Shown one piece after another: positions 34,823 through 44,553 of a stretch of DNA of 64,000 bases. This stretch comes from Rhizodiscina lignyota (taxonomy: Eukaryota; Ascomycota; Dothideomycetes; Aulographales; Rhizodiscinaceae), in contig ML978129.1 of the NCBI GenBank assembly GCA_010015805.1, forward strand, positions 1,302,001-1,366,000, in the 5' to 3' direction. Position numbers and translations under genes: made by a program. The notes beneath the pieces were generated by a model. The model was given only the letters and a program-made list of their open reading frames with translations. It ran no database searches and was not told where the DNA came from. Positions within the stretch are counted from its first letter, which is position 1. Every line of letters starts with the position of its first letter.

Positions 34823-36703
34823 ATGGCGCCCGACCCTCGTATGATGACCGTGCAGCCTAGGATAAGGTACAATACAATCGGAGGAGTCAATGGGCCATTG
34901 GTCATTCTTGAGAATGTCGGTCAAGCCGCATGGAGCCTCCGAAGCTTGTAGAAGCTAATAGACGATCGATACAGGTCAAATTCCCGAGATTCAACGAGAT
35001 TGTGTCCTTGACGTTGCCTGATGGCACTGAGAGGTCTGGTCAGGTGCTCGAAGCAAGAGGTAGTCCCCTCAGAATGATAATATAGTTATAAGTACTGACT
35101 ACTTCTGTAGGCAATCGTGCCGTCGTCCAGGTAAAGCTTTAGCGATCCTTTGCGAAGGTCAAGTTTAACAATCGGGCAGGTCTTCGAAGGCACCTCAGGC
35201 ATTGACGTCAAGAAGGTAAAATGTTCTACGAGGAGAGTCATTTGACAGTAGACTAACATCAAGCAGACGAAAGTAGAGTTTACCGGACACAACCTGAAGC
35301 TCGGTGTCTCAGAAGACATGCTGGGTCGCATATTCGATGGATCGGGTCGTGCCATTGACAAAGGCCCAAAGGTGCTTGCGGAAGATTACCTCGACATCAA
35401 CGGCAGCCCCATCAACCCATATTCGCGAGTCTACCCGGAAGAAATGATATCTACAGGTATCTCGGCCATTGACACGATGAACTCGATCGCCCGTGGTCAG
35501 AAAATCCCCATCTTCTCTGCTGCCGGTCTCCCACACAACGAAATTGCAGCGCAGATTTGTAGACAGGCAGGTCTGGTTGGGAAACCTACAAAAGACGTTC
35601 ATGATGGACACGAGGAGAACTTTAGCATTGTCTTCGGTGCTATGGGTGTGAACTTGGAGACGAGCAGGTTCTTCACCAGAGATTTCGAAGAGAACGGAAG
35701 CATGGAGCGCGTCACACTCTTCTTGAACTTGGCGAACGACCCTACGTAGGTGTGACCTCTGTGTGGCTCGAGATAGAGATGCTAACGGTTATTTCAGCAT
35801 CGAACGTATCATTACCCCTCGTCTCGCCCTCACGACTGCCGAATACTACGCATACCAACTAGAGAAGCACGTCCTCGTCATCTTGACCGACCTTTCGTCA
35901 TATTGTGATGCGCTGCGAGAAGTCTCCGCTGCCAGAGAAGAAGTGCCTGGTCGTCGTGGCTACCCGGGTTACATGTACACGGATTTGTCCACAATCTATG
36001 AGCGAGCAGGACGTGTTGAAGGGCGCAACGGCTCCATCACGCAAATTCCTATTCTCACTATGCCTAACGACGATATCACGCATCCTATTCCAGATCTCAC
36101 GGGCTACATCACAGAGGGCCAAATATTCGTTGACCGTCAACTGCACAACAAGGGTGTCTACCCGCCCATCAACGTCTTGCCATCTCTGTCGCGTCTCATG
36201 AAATCTGCTATTGGTGAAGGACGAACGAGGAAGGATCACGGTGATGTGTCAAATCAACTCTACGCCAAGTATGCCATTGGTCGTGATGCAGGTACGTTGT
36301 ATTATCTATTCTTCGTGTTGAAACAACATGTCTGACTTGTTCATTAGCCGCAATGAAAGCTGTCGTTGGTGAGGAAGCTCTTAGCTCCGAAGACAAGCTT
36401 TCCTTGGAGTTCCTCGACAAGTTCGAGCGCACTTTCATCACACAATCCGCATATGAGAGCCGATCCATCTTCGAATCGCTTGACCTCGCTTGGTCCTTGC
36501 TGAGAATCTACCCGAAGGAGTTGCTCAACCGTATCCCCGCCAAAATCCTTGACCAGTACTACGCGAGAGGTGGTGATCGTGAAAAGAAGATGGCATTCAG
36601 GCAGGCAAGGGGTGAGCAGCAGACGAACGGTGAGGTTGATGGTGAGACGTCTAGCAAAGACAAGAAGCAGGCTGATGGGGAGGGCAACCTGGTGGATGTT
36701 TGA
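34823..36703 (+). CDS. vma2: V-type proton ATPase subunit B
   Basis: Seven exons: 34823-34915, 34975-35059, 35111-35130, 35180-35215, 35267-35745, 35798-36291 and 36348-36703. The 520-aa product begins [20 protein letters not shown]. It is near-identical in pattern to fungal Vma2: [52 protein letters not shown], and [20 protein letters not shown]. This is the non-catalytic nucleotide-binding subunit of the V1 head, which drives proton pumping into vacuoles and other acidic organelles. Exons 3 and 4 are tiny (20 and 36 bp), and both are needed to give the conserved run from LEARGNRAVVQ to [16 protein letters not shown]. The first intron has an atypical donor (GTCGGT). The C-terminal tail is longer and more charged (Lys/Glu/Gln-rich) than in yeast. 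Confidence 0.98.
35111..35130 (+). other. vma2: 20-nt microexon of the V-ATPase B gene
   Basis: This exon lies between AG at 35109-35110 and GT at 35131-35132. With the last base of exon 2 it encodes G-NRAVVQ, which is invariant in V-ATPase B. Skipping it would lose those residues and shift the frame. Confidence 0.9.
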
Positions 36704-37385
36704 ACAGTGACATGATTACTCCGTGCTTATTGTCTAGCGGTTTGGAGGTACTCGAAATGCTTCACTTGCTGGGGATGAAAGCCTTCTTTTTTCGTGGATC
36801 TGCTGCTTCGTTGAGTCGCTTTAGCCTTGGGAAGACGCTATGTACATAGATCTGCTGCAAATTGGAATTAACCCACTTCCCACTACCTGATACTTATTCG
36901 AAGCGCCGACATTTTCCTGAAACGCCATGAATCCGACTCGGTCAGAGACAGAAAAGGTCAGAAGACGTAACAGCAGCGAGAATCAGTCGGGACGAAAAGC
37001 CTGTGATACAGTACTGCTTGTGCTGTATCCGAATGGACAACAAGCCTTGCGTTCCGTCCGTTCCATACCGCATTACCCGCATCCGTGAACTGTACCCAAT
37101 CGCATTTCGATGAGTCAAATTCAACTGATACCTGAACAGGACGTGCACGAAAAAGCATGTATGGGGCCCCAGGAAAAAGCCACAACGCGAAGGATGGAAA
37201 CCTCCCGCCGATCTAGGGGGCGTGCCGCGCTTCCGTCCTCCAAACGAGAGTTTAACGAACTCAAGAAGGCTTGGGGCAGCCTTAAACGTCTCATTTAAAT
37301 CCATGTCTTCAGCGCGCTCCCATGTACCAGGTTCGCGAAGTGGGAGCAGATCACAGAAGTCGAGGGAAAAAGCTACAAAGGTACA
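36704..37385. other. Intergenic region upstream of the MFS transporter
   Basis: No gene is supportable. Frames at 36942-37461 overlap each other on both strands and have no family motif. The right part is the promoter and leader of the transporter. Confidence 0.55.
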
Positions 37386-38846
37386 ATGGCAGAGATCGCA
37401 GAGAAGCAAGAACCGCCATCGCCAAACACGACGACATCTCCGCGAACAATTGCGGCTCTAGATTGGGAGAATGACCCCAGAAATGCTCGGAACTGGCCAA
37501 CGACGAGGAAAATAGGGGCGGCTCTTATCGTCTCAGCAATTGGATTCGTCTCGACGTTCGCTGCATCCATCTATGCCTCCGGCCATGAAGATGTCGCTGC
37601 AGAATTCCACATCTCCTCTACGCTTGCCCTCCTTCCTCTGTCCTTCTACAACCTGGGAATGGCATTCGGCCCCATGATTGCCTCGCCAATGAGCGAGACA
37701 TTCGGTCGCAAGGCGGTCTACCTCACCACCACGCCTCTCTTCGCGCTCTTCATCCTAGGCTCGGGTTTCTCCCAGAATTTGGCATCGCTCATAATCTGCA
37801 GATTCTTTGCGGGGCTGTTTGGCGCGCCTGGCGTTAGTATCGCGAGCGCGACCATTGCGGATACGACGCCTCCACACAAGAGAGGACAACCGCTTGCGGC
37901 GTACTACAGCATCCCGTACATTGGATCGCTATTTGGACCGCTCATTGGCAACTTCGTGGTCAGCGGCAAGGGTTGGAGATGGACTCAGTGGACTGTGCTG
38001 TTCTTCGCCGTCTCCATCTTCCCACTTTTAGCATTCGTTCGAGAATCGTACCGGAAGACCATCGTGCAGCGCATCGCTCAGGAGGAGAACCTCGAAATAC
38101 CACAGACGACGCGAAGCCCCTCAAAGATTATAAGAAATTTCCTCACCACGACTGTTACGCGCCCTGTGCATATGCTCATCACGGAACCGATCGTCAGCTT
38201 TGTCTGTCTGTATTGTGCCTTCCAGTTTGCGCTCCTGTACACCTTCGTCATCGCAGCCCCATACGTTTTCGGTACTGTTTACGGCTTCTCATTGAACCAG
38301 CAGGGTCTCTCTTTCTTGGGATTTATTGTGGGAGGTCTTTTTGCGCCGCTGACCATCGTGCTCTTCGACCGCTTCAAGTACCAGAAGAAATACAGGGAGT
38401 TCGTGGAGACATACGGACCGGGCATGCGCGAGGTTCCACCAGAGCCGCGACTCTATCCTTCAATGGTGGGCTCGATAATCCTCCCTACTGGCCTCTTCCT
38501 ATTTGCTTGGACAGCGCGGCCCTCGATCCATTGGATATGTCCCCTAGTCGCATGTGGCATTACTATGTGTGGCAGCATCCTCGCGTACGTCGGCGCGAAC
38601 ATGTATATGGTCGACACGTATGGACCCCTTTACGGAGCATCAGCAGCTGGCGCAAATTCTCTAGCGCGCTACACACTGTCGGCCGCCTTCCCTCTCTTCA
38701 CATTGCAAATGTACAGGACGCTCGGCGTAGACTGGGCGACCAGTCTGCTAGGCTTCTGCACAGTTGCCATGGCGCCGATTCCATGGGTCTTTCACAAATG
38801 GGGACCAAAGCTGCGAGCGAGGAGCAAGTACGAAAGAGAGATGTAA
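37386..38846 (+). CDS. MFS transporter, DHA1 (drug:H+ antiporter / polyamine-type) family
   Basis: A single uninterrupted exon of 486 aa, the normal size for this family. A soluble N-terminus with the typical W-ENDPRNARNWP motif precedes 12 predicted membrane segments. The loop between segments 2 and 3 has PMSETFGRKAVY, the DHA1 version of MFS motif A, and segment 5 has the motif C-like GSLFGPLIGNFV. A basic cytosolic loop of about 60 residues (around YRKTIVQRIAQEENLEIPQ) separates the two halves. Members export drugs, polyamines or secondary metabolites through the plasma membrane; the substrate cannot be told. Its stop is only 12 bp from the stop of the convergent metallo-beta-lactamase-fold gene, so the 3' ends of the two mRNAs must overlap. 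Confidence 0.95.
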   Translation: MAEIAEKQEPPSPNTTTSPRTIAALDWENDPRNARNWPTTRKIGAALIVSAIGFVSTFAASIYASGHEDVAAEFHISSTLALLPLSFYNLGMAFGPMIASPMSETFGRKAVYLTTTPLFALFILGSGFSQNLASLIICRFFAGLFGAPGVSIASATIADTTPPHKRGQPLAAYYSIPYIGSLFGPLIGNFVVSGKGWRWTQWTVLFFAVSIFPLLAFVRESYRKTIVQRIAQEENLEIPQTTRSPSKIIRNFLTTTVTRPVHMLITEPIVSFVCLYCAFQFALLYTFVIAAPYVFGTVYGFSLNQQGLSFLGFIVGGLFAPLTIVLFDRFKYQKKYREFVETYGPGMREVPPEPRLYPSMVGSIILPTGLFLFAWTARPSIHWICPLVACGITMCGSILAYVGANMYMVDTYGPLYGASAAGANSLARYTLSAAFPLFTLQMYRTLGVDWATSLLGFCTVAMAPIPWVFHKWGPKLRARSKYEREM

Positions 38847-38858
38847 CCCGTCGTTGGA

Positions 38859-40068
38859 CTATATCTTAAATTTAGTTCCGACAGTACTGGGCGCCAGCCG
38901 GCCTGGCATCTCCTTGTTAATCTCATACTTCACCTTCCATCCGGAACAATGCCCCGGCAACAGAAGCTTCGGGTCCATCTTCTTCAAGTCTGCCACTGTC
39001 TCGGTAATCGTCGAATCCTCGCACTGCACGAGGTGATATCCACCCATCACGGAAAACAGCGGCACACCATTACCCAGGTCGACCGCATTCTTGGTCACAT
39101 TAACGACACCGGCATGGCTGCATCCGCTGAACACCACCAGCCCTTTGCCTTTGACGTTGCACATGACGAACCGCTCGTCCGCAATCTTCTCGTCAGGCTC
39201 CCACATTCCCGTCTCCTTGGAGAATCTGGCGCCGCGTGGGACGCCGACTTCGTACGGTGTGACGCGGGGAATTTCGCCGGAAATCAGGAACATGTCGTCC
39301 AAGACCGTGTGCGTTTCCGCGTGCTTGGAGACAGTGGCACCTGCAGCGCTGATCTCCTCGAAGGAGGGATCGGCTTCGAGCGAAATAGGCCCCATAGGCG
39401 TCATGAAACCGCGGTAGTCCGGCCTGGCAGGATGGAGATCTGCGACCAGTGTCTGCGGGGCGGATGGCGAGGCCTTTTTAGCGGCGTTGATGAGAGGAAT
39501 GGCACGCAGCATACCACCTTGGATAGACTGTCAATCGACTGTACAATTGAAGATGTGTATATACCCAAATATAAAATGAAAATATGATGCTTGAAGACAT
39601 ACCGGAGTGATCCTTATGCCAGTGAGACAAATGAATCGTTTCTATCTTGGCGAGATCCGCTCGCAGTCTCTTCGCATTCATGTCCCAAATCTGCTCCTCA
39701 GGGCCCGTATCGAATAGCATCGTATGCTTCGTATCGCCTTTCGTGGCAGTCTATCCAAATCGTCAGCCTTCCGTCCACCATCCAACCCTAACCCTAAATC
39801 ACCAATCCACAGTGCGGTTCAATCCACGTGAACAATTGAAACTCACAATCATCAAACTCAATCCATGTGCGCCACAGCACAAGCTGTCCAACCTCAGCTC
39901 TTTCACCGCATTCGCTCTTCCCGGCGCGGGATGTGTGGAGCCTATCGCGACGTCGACGAAGCGCCCGCCAACTTCGATGCCCTCGTTCGTGTACGAGGAC
40001 ATCGGATCCACTTCATTATCCACGACGACCTCGATCTCGAGGGAGTCGATTTCAGCGAGGTGTGCCAT
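38859..40068 (-). CDS. Metallo-beta-lactamase-fold hydrolase, DHPS-like
   Basis: Minus-strand exons 40068-39847, 39750-39603 and 39517-38859 give 342 aa. The metal-binding signature is LSHWHKDHSGG, the H-x-H-x-D-H motif, rebuilt in its last Gly by splicing. Further ligands are likely the His in FSGCSHAGVVN and in GGYHL, and the final His in LLPGHCSGW. This arrangement (TIHLSHWHKDHSGG, then CSHAG, then MGGYHL) is that of the MBL subfamily typified by the archaeal 7,8-dihydropterin-6-methyl-beta-ribofuranosylaminobenzene-phosphate synthase. Fungal members are uncharacterised hydrolases with two metal ions. The enzyme appears cytosolic, with no signal peptide. Intron 1 (39751-39846) contains two telomere-like units. 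It converges with the MFS transporter gene. Confidence 0.92.
39784..39799. repeat. Two telomere-type units inside an intron
   Basis: The plus strand reads AACCCTAACCCTAAAT here, i.e. two TTAGGG units in the sense of the minus-strand gene, within its first intron (39751-39846). TTAGGG is the telomere unit of most filamentous fungi. Two copies are too few to prove a telomeric origin. Confidence 0.5.
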
Positions 40069-40612
40069 GACTGGAGAGGAGGTCTGATGAGATAGAGTCT
40101 AGGACGGAGGACGCAATGGAAAAGTAACTGACAACTATTTAGGTAAAAGACAATTTACTCATCGACTTTTGGCCCCCAAGAAACTCGCAAGCTCGTTGGA
40201 GGGCTCAATGTATCGAATCAGCTCTAAGGTCCGAGCATGCGGCTGTTTTACAAGCTTAGAATTGCCGCTATATGTAACGCATACTCTCGGGCTCGGCCTA
40301 AACTTTCAAGTCGCCGACCACTCTTGCTTACACGGCGCCTTGTACGAAGCGGCATGCATTTGTGCTGTACACAGCTAACTGGGCAACCGCGGTCGAAAAA
40401 TCTCGGTGATAGGTGATTGGTGATCAGCGGTAGCTTTTTCTACCCGTTTAAGCCACTTGCTTATAAGGCTCCGGAGCTTTAGTAGATAGGTCTTCCGGGA
40501 CTTGTCTAACCTGATGAATAGCTGTCACGTGAAATGTCACAGAAATGGATCTTGTTCCGTCGGAATGAAGTGTAAACCATTTCCTCAAGGGTATCATGTA
40601 TGCTCTGTCTAT
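40069..40612. other. Intergenic region with a TCACGTGA palindrome
   Basis: This 544-bp region lies between two minus-strand genes and so holds the promoter of the metallo-beta-lactamase-fold gene. A palindromic TCACGTGA site is at 40525-40532, about 457 bp upstream of that start. No gene is visible. Confidence 0.5.
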
Positions 40613-42837
40613 TCAACTCTGTTTGAGAACATCGCCGAGCACCCTGCCCAGCACTCCCCGGACCCTGCCGGACTTCTCATGGACTGCTGTGAATACCACC
40701 GCCGTGCTAATCGCGAAGCCTAAATGCTCACGCCAAAGATACTAGTGGCACAGTTAGCGCCACTCAATCTGTCACGAACAATAACAGAATCAACGTACTT
40801 TCCGATGATACCTCCTCGGTATCCAAGCCCCTACCGCCCTCGGCGCGACAAAGAGCATAATCTCCACTCTCCTCTTCGGCTCTTCGACCAAGATGCTCAA
40901 TCCGCATAGAAAACATCCCAACGTGACTGCCAGCCCAGAGTCAAGCATCTGCGCCACGACGCGACGCCTCTCACCCTCATCCATTGCTTTCGCCTCATCG
41001 CCAAACAACAGGGCCATACTGCGCATCCTCGTGAGCGCAGCGAGAAGGCCTGGCCCTATGCGCGTGCGCCCGAGACACACGCCATAGTAAACCAACGCAA
41101 TGAATGCGCCTAGAAAACTGGAGCTGCGGGATGCGGCGATGATGGTGCGGACCGTATCAGTGATTCCGGCGCGGAGACGTCCGCTGGGGAAATGTCGAAG
41201 GCTATATAGCCGTTTTGCCAAGACGAGAAAATGCAAGGGGAAGTACATAAGAGCGGCAAAGCACCATCCCTGGAGAAATCTTAGCAGCGCATGCTTTTCG
41301 CAAGTACAACGTCCTGTGAGGATGCTCCCGGCTAACCGTCGCAAAAGAGACGATTTATTTCGTCCGAGGCTTAGTAGAATACTGCGGTTCACGATCTCGC
41401 AGTTCACGGGGATCGTCTTCGCCGGATCTCCGGACTCATATGGGATCCCTTCTTCTTCACAGACCGGGCCTAGCAAGTCCGCCTGGTCCGTCTCGCGACC
41501 ATACTCCCACTCTCCCAGCCGGCATCTGCGCAACGCCTCTGGGATCCGCGTGTCCAGCTGTGCGGCGCGGGAAATCCAAGAATTGTAAGTACGTGGCAGT
41601 CGAGATGGGGAGTAGAACCATGCGTGCATGATTGTGGCGCTGGAGAGCGTGAAGAAGATCGTGGTCCATGGTATTGTGGGCCGAGAAGATCGGCGCTTCA
41701 AACTTGACGATGAAGATGGGGAAGAGAAAAGGACATCGAGAGCGCGGACGAGGGCGAAGAGAGTGAGGTCGATGGAGCGGCCTGCTAAGAGCTCTGGAGG
41801 GAGGGTTGATGTCGAGATACCCAGTCCATCTTGGATTTTACTGTCAGACGTAGTCTGAACTTGACTAGGTTCGTCAATCACTGCATCGGTGCTCTCATTG
41901 ATTGAAATTGTGTTTGCATGTGAAACTGCGTTTGTGGCCGACGGTCGTGAAGTGGGTATCTTGCCGCCATTGATAAGGGCGAAGCTAACGGATGCTGCAA
42001 ACAGGGCTGCGAGAAATGTTGCGATTTTCCGAATATTCTTCGTTGGAACCAAGCGCGTCTTTACGACAAGCTCGCCAATTGGCCGCTGGAGCAGAGTCGC
42101 ACCTCCAACAAGTACTGCACAAAACGCGGGGAAGCGGTGAAGACCGATTGCGGAAGTCAAGACATGACGCAGCTGCCGAAGGAATCAGATTCTAGCCTGG
42201 AAATGACAGAGATTGACGATTGGCCATACTCCAATCGGCGCAACCGCCGACAGGGAGTGAAGCAGATATGCATTAAATGAGGAGAATGTGCACATGACAG
42301 TCTCGAAGATCACGATAAACATATCTGAAACGAAGGCCACGCGAAGCCTGGGATCCGGCACGCGATGACAAGCATCTGCGGCAGGTCTCTTAAGCGTGCC
42401 TGTATCGACCGAGGAAGGTTTCAGAATCTGCCAGAGGGGGATGACATATCCCGACGGGATACAAAGTATGAGATGAGAGCCCAATTGGCCAAAATGCAGA
42501 TGCTACAATAGACTGGAATAGAGAGATCAAAATTGGAATAGTGTGAGGGGTTGTGGCAGGGTTCTGTGTGGAGAGAGCAACACACCTTGAGAACCGCATC
42601 TCGCAAGCAAATTCTTCGGCGAGCGAGAACAATTGCGATACTGAGAATCTTCGGGGAGGTGCTTGAGAGCAGTCCTAGCAAATATACTTTAAAGAGACTG
42701 GTGCAAACTTAGTGTCAGCTGTGGTTACTGTGGCAGATATCCAGAGACAAGGCATATCTGGTACCACGGCCAACATACGGTTGAAGAGGTGAAAGAATAG
42801 AGCTCGTTGTCGACCTCGCAGCTTTCGAAGAAGCCAT
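40613..42837 (-). CDS. TMEM135-like multi-pass membrane protein
   Basis: Minus-strand exons 42837-42779, 42697-42586, 42172-40799 and 40741-40613 give 557 aa. The small first exons encode MASSKAARSTTSSILSPLQP then LFKVYLLGLLSSTSPKILSI. The third begins LRHVLTSAIGLHRFPAFCAV, and the last (YLWREHLGFAISTAVVFTAV) restores a conserved C-terminus after a GTACGT donor. Landmarks are RFPAFCAVLVGGATLLQ near the N-terminus, a Cys-rich CTCEKHALLRFLQGWCFAAL block, and SSFLGAFIALVYYGVCLGR, all as in fungal relatives of animal TMEM135, a peroxisomal and lipid-droplet-associated protein linked to mitochondrial dynamics. Fungal function is not established. Several membrane helices are predicted. The second intron (42173-42585, 413 bp) is far longer than the others in the window. 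Confidence 0.88.
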
Positions 42838-44553
42838 CACATGCCTTGTACACTAGACGGAGGGACTTGATCCGGCTGTAAGTCGTGCAATGATTTGGTG
42901 TCGGAATTGGATCCGTTCGTATGTGTACATCTATAAACAAGCGTAAGTAGAGTCGTTGAGATGTGCATTGCCAGATCCAAATTGAGATGCCTCGGCTTCG
43001 ACACACCGACGTAAAGATGACTACTTGAGCGGAGAGAAGGCTTACTAGAAAGGCATTATGCGTGTACAAAGAACGGACTGTTCCAAATCAGTGGGATATG
43101 CCCGAAATCAATTCGTCCTAAAGTCGCACTAGACGCTGCTCTTCGGGCAGGTGAGAGACGCACGAACGGAAGGATGTGATAGGAGCGCAGTTTATTCGCT
43201 GCAAGCCGAGGCACAGCACCGAGACTCTGCTGCAAGCGTTTCAGGCTTTTCGAGTTGCGTCCGGAACACTGCGAAGTGTGAGAGAGGGCAATGCACGTCA
43301 GTTGAAACGGATCGGAGCTGTGGGGTTGGTATACAGGAACAGGGATAGGACGGCAGCGATCAAAGCAATGATGGACATGGACCAATGAGCGGCGGCATTT
43401 GATATATGAAGAGGATCAAGCGGAAAAGAAGCGAGGTGCAGCGGCAACTGGCAAGAGGCACCGTTAAGGTGTATCCCACTAACCAAAGACCGGTGAAGAA
43501 AGAGAGCGCCGACAGGATGAAGAGTACATGAGAAGCTGGCGAAATTTGACAGTATACAGAGTGCTATCGACGAAATCCAACGGTCACGCGATTGCTTGAA
43601 GGCGGCCAAAGCGCGCCAGGGACGGGATGCGTTCGTATCCCAAACAGCAGGTCCAGAGGAACAGCTGCTTGAAGCAACGGGAGGAAAACAGGGCATACCT
43701 TTGCAAGCGCGCAGTCGGCGCCAAAGTGAGCGACAGAGTACAGGTGTAGTGGTGTCGTGAGGAGAGCAGAACGTGGCCGACGGGGATGGCGTCGCTGTCG
43801 AAGAGGCCTGCAAGGAGAGCTTCCCAAAGCAGCTGTCGGCCTTGGCCCGCTGGCGCTCGCTCGCCAGGATCAAAGGCGCTGGCATCGTTGCATGTGAAAA
43901 TCCTGACTTGCATCGCTCCCACTCAACAGAACGTTGTGTACATATCACCCCGTACTTGCGCCGCCGTTGGAGAGAGATGGAGCAGCGCGTCGCCCTGCTG
44001 ACGTCCAGAAGCGCAGTCTCCATCAGCCAGCGCCCACACCTGACGCCGCCTGCCTGCTGTCGCCTTCTTTCTGGGGAAGCCTGAAAGTCATAGGGCCCAT
44101 TCGTCACCGCTGCGCAACCTTCTTTCAGCTTGTTAGCCAGACGACGTACCAAAGCACCCCCGCCGCCACCCAGCTCCCAGCTCCCAGTCGCAAGCTAGCT
44201 CTTACCACAACACCTCTCCAATCGGTACGAAGCTCTCAACAATTCTACTACACCTCCATATAACACCGTCTGCCGCCGGGCCCTGGCCGTCGCTCCTCCA
44301 ACTCTGATTATCTGCGCCACTTGCCGCTGGAGAAGAACACTTGCGCCTGCGCCTCCCCCGCGTCACAGAACAGCTCGTCTGCAAGCAGTGTCTAGTGTGA
44401 CCATGGTGTCTCGCGTTCTACAGCCTCGAGATCTCTTCTTCGACAAAAAGCAGTGGCCAGATATATCTCGTTACCGTAAGCTCAGCCGTTATACTTGCTT
44501 CTGGCAGTATTGTGCTGCCCCTCCTCCACCCGCTACCGGATCGCGAATCCGAT
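42838..44553. other. Divergent promoter region with unresolved minus-strand frames
   Basis: This 1.7-kb region separates the TMEM135-like gene (minus) from the bHLH gene (plus). The minus strand has a long open stretch at 43298-44152 whose end is hydrophobic (SMSIIALIAAVLSLFLY), overlapped by two other minus frames. It starts without an ATG, no family motif is visible, and no spliced model joined the frames convincingly, so no gene is called. A small intron-like GTAAGC..GCAG interval at about 44476-44507 may be a 5'-leader intron of the bHLH gene. Confidence 0.4.

Noticed and set aside
34425-34844. 139-codon plus-strand frame overlapping the V-ATPase start
   Set aside because: It runs through the V-ATPase ATG in a different phase, and its translation is Ser/Pro-rich without a motif; it reads as 5' leader.
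37807-38869. Long second frame within the MFS transporter (298 codons)
   Set aside because: It is an overlapping phase of a clear single-exon transporter, is rich in Arg/His/Ser and has no motif.
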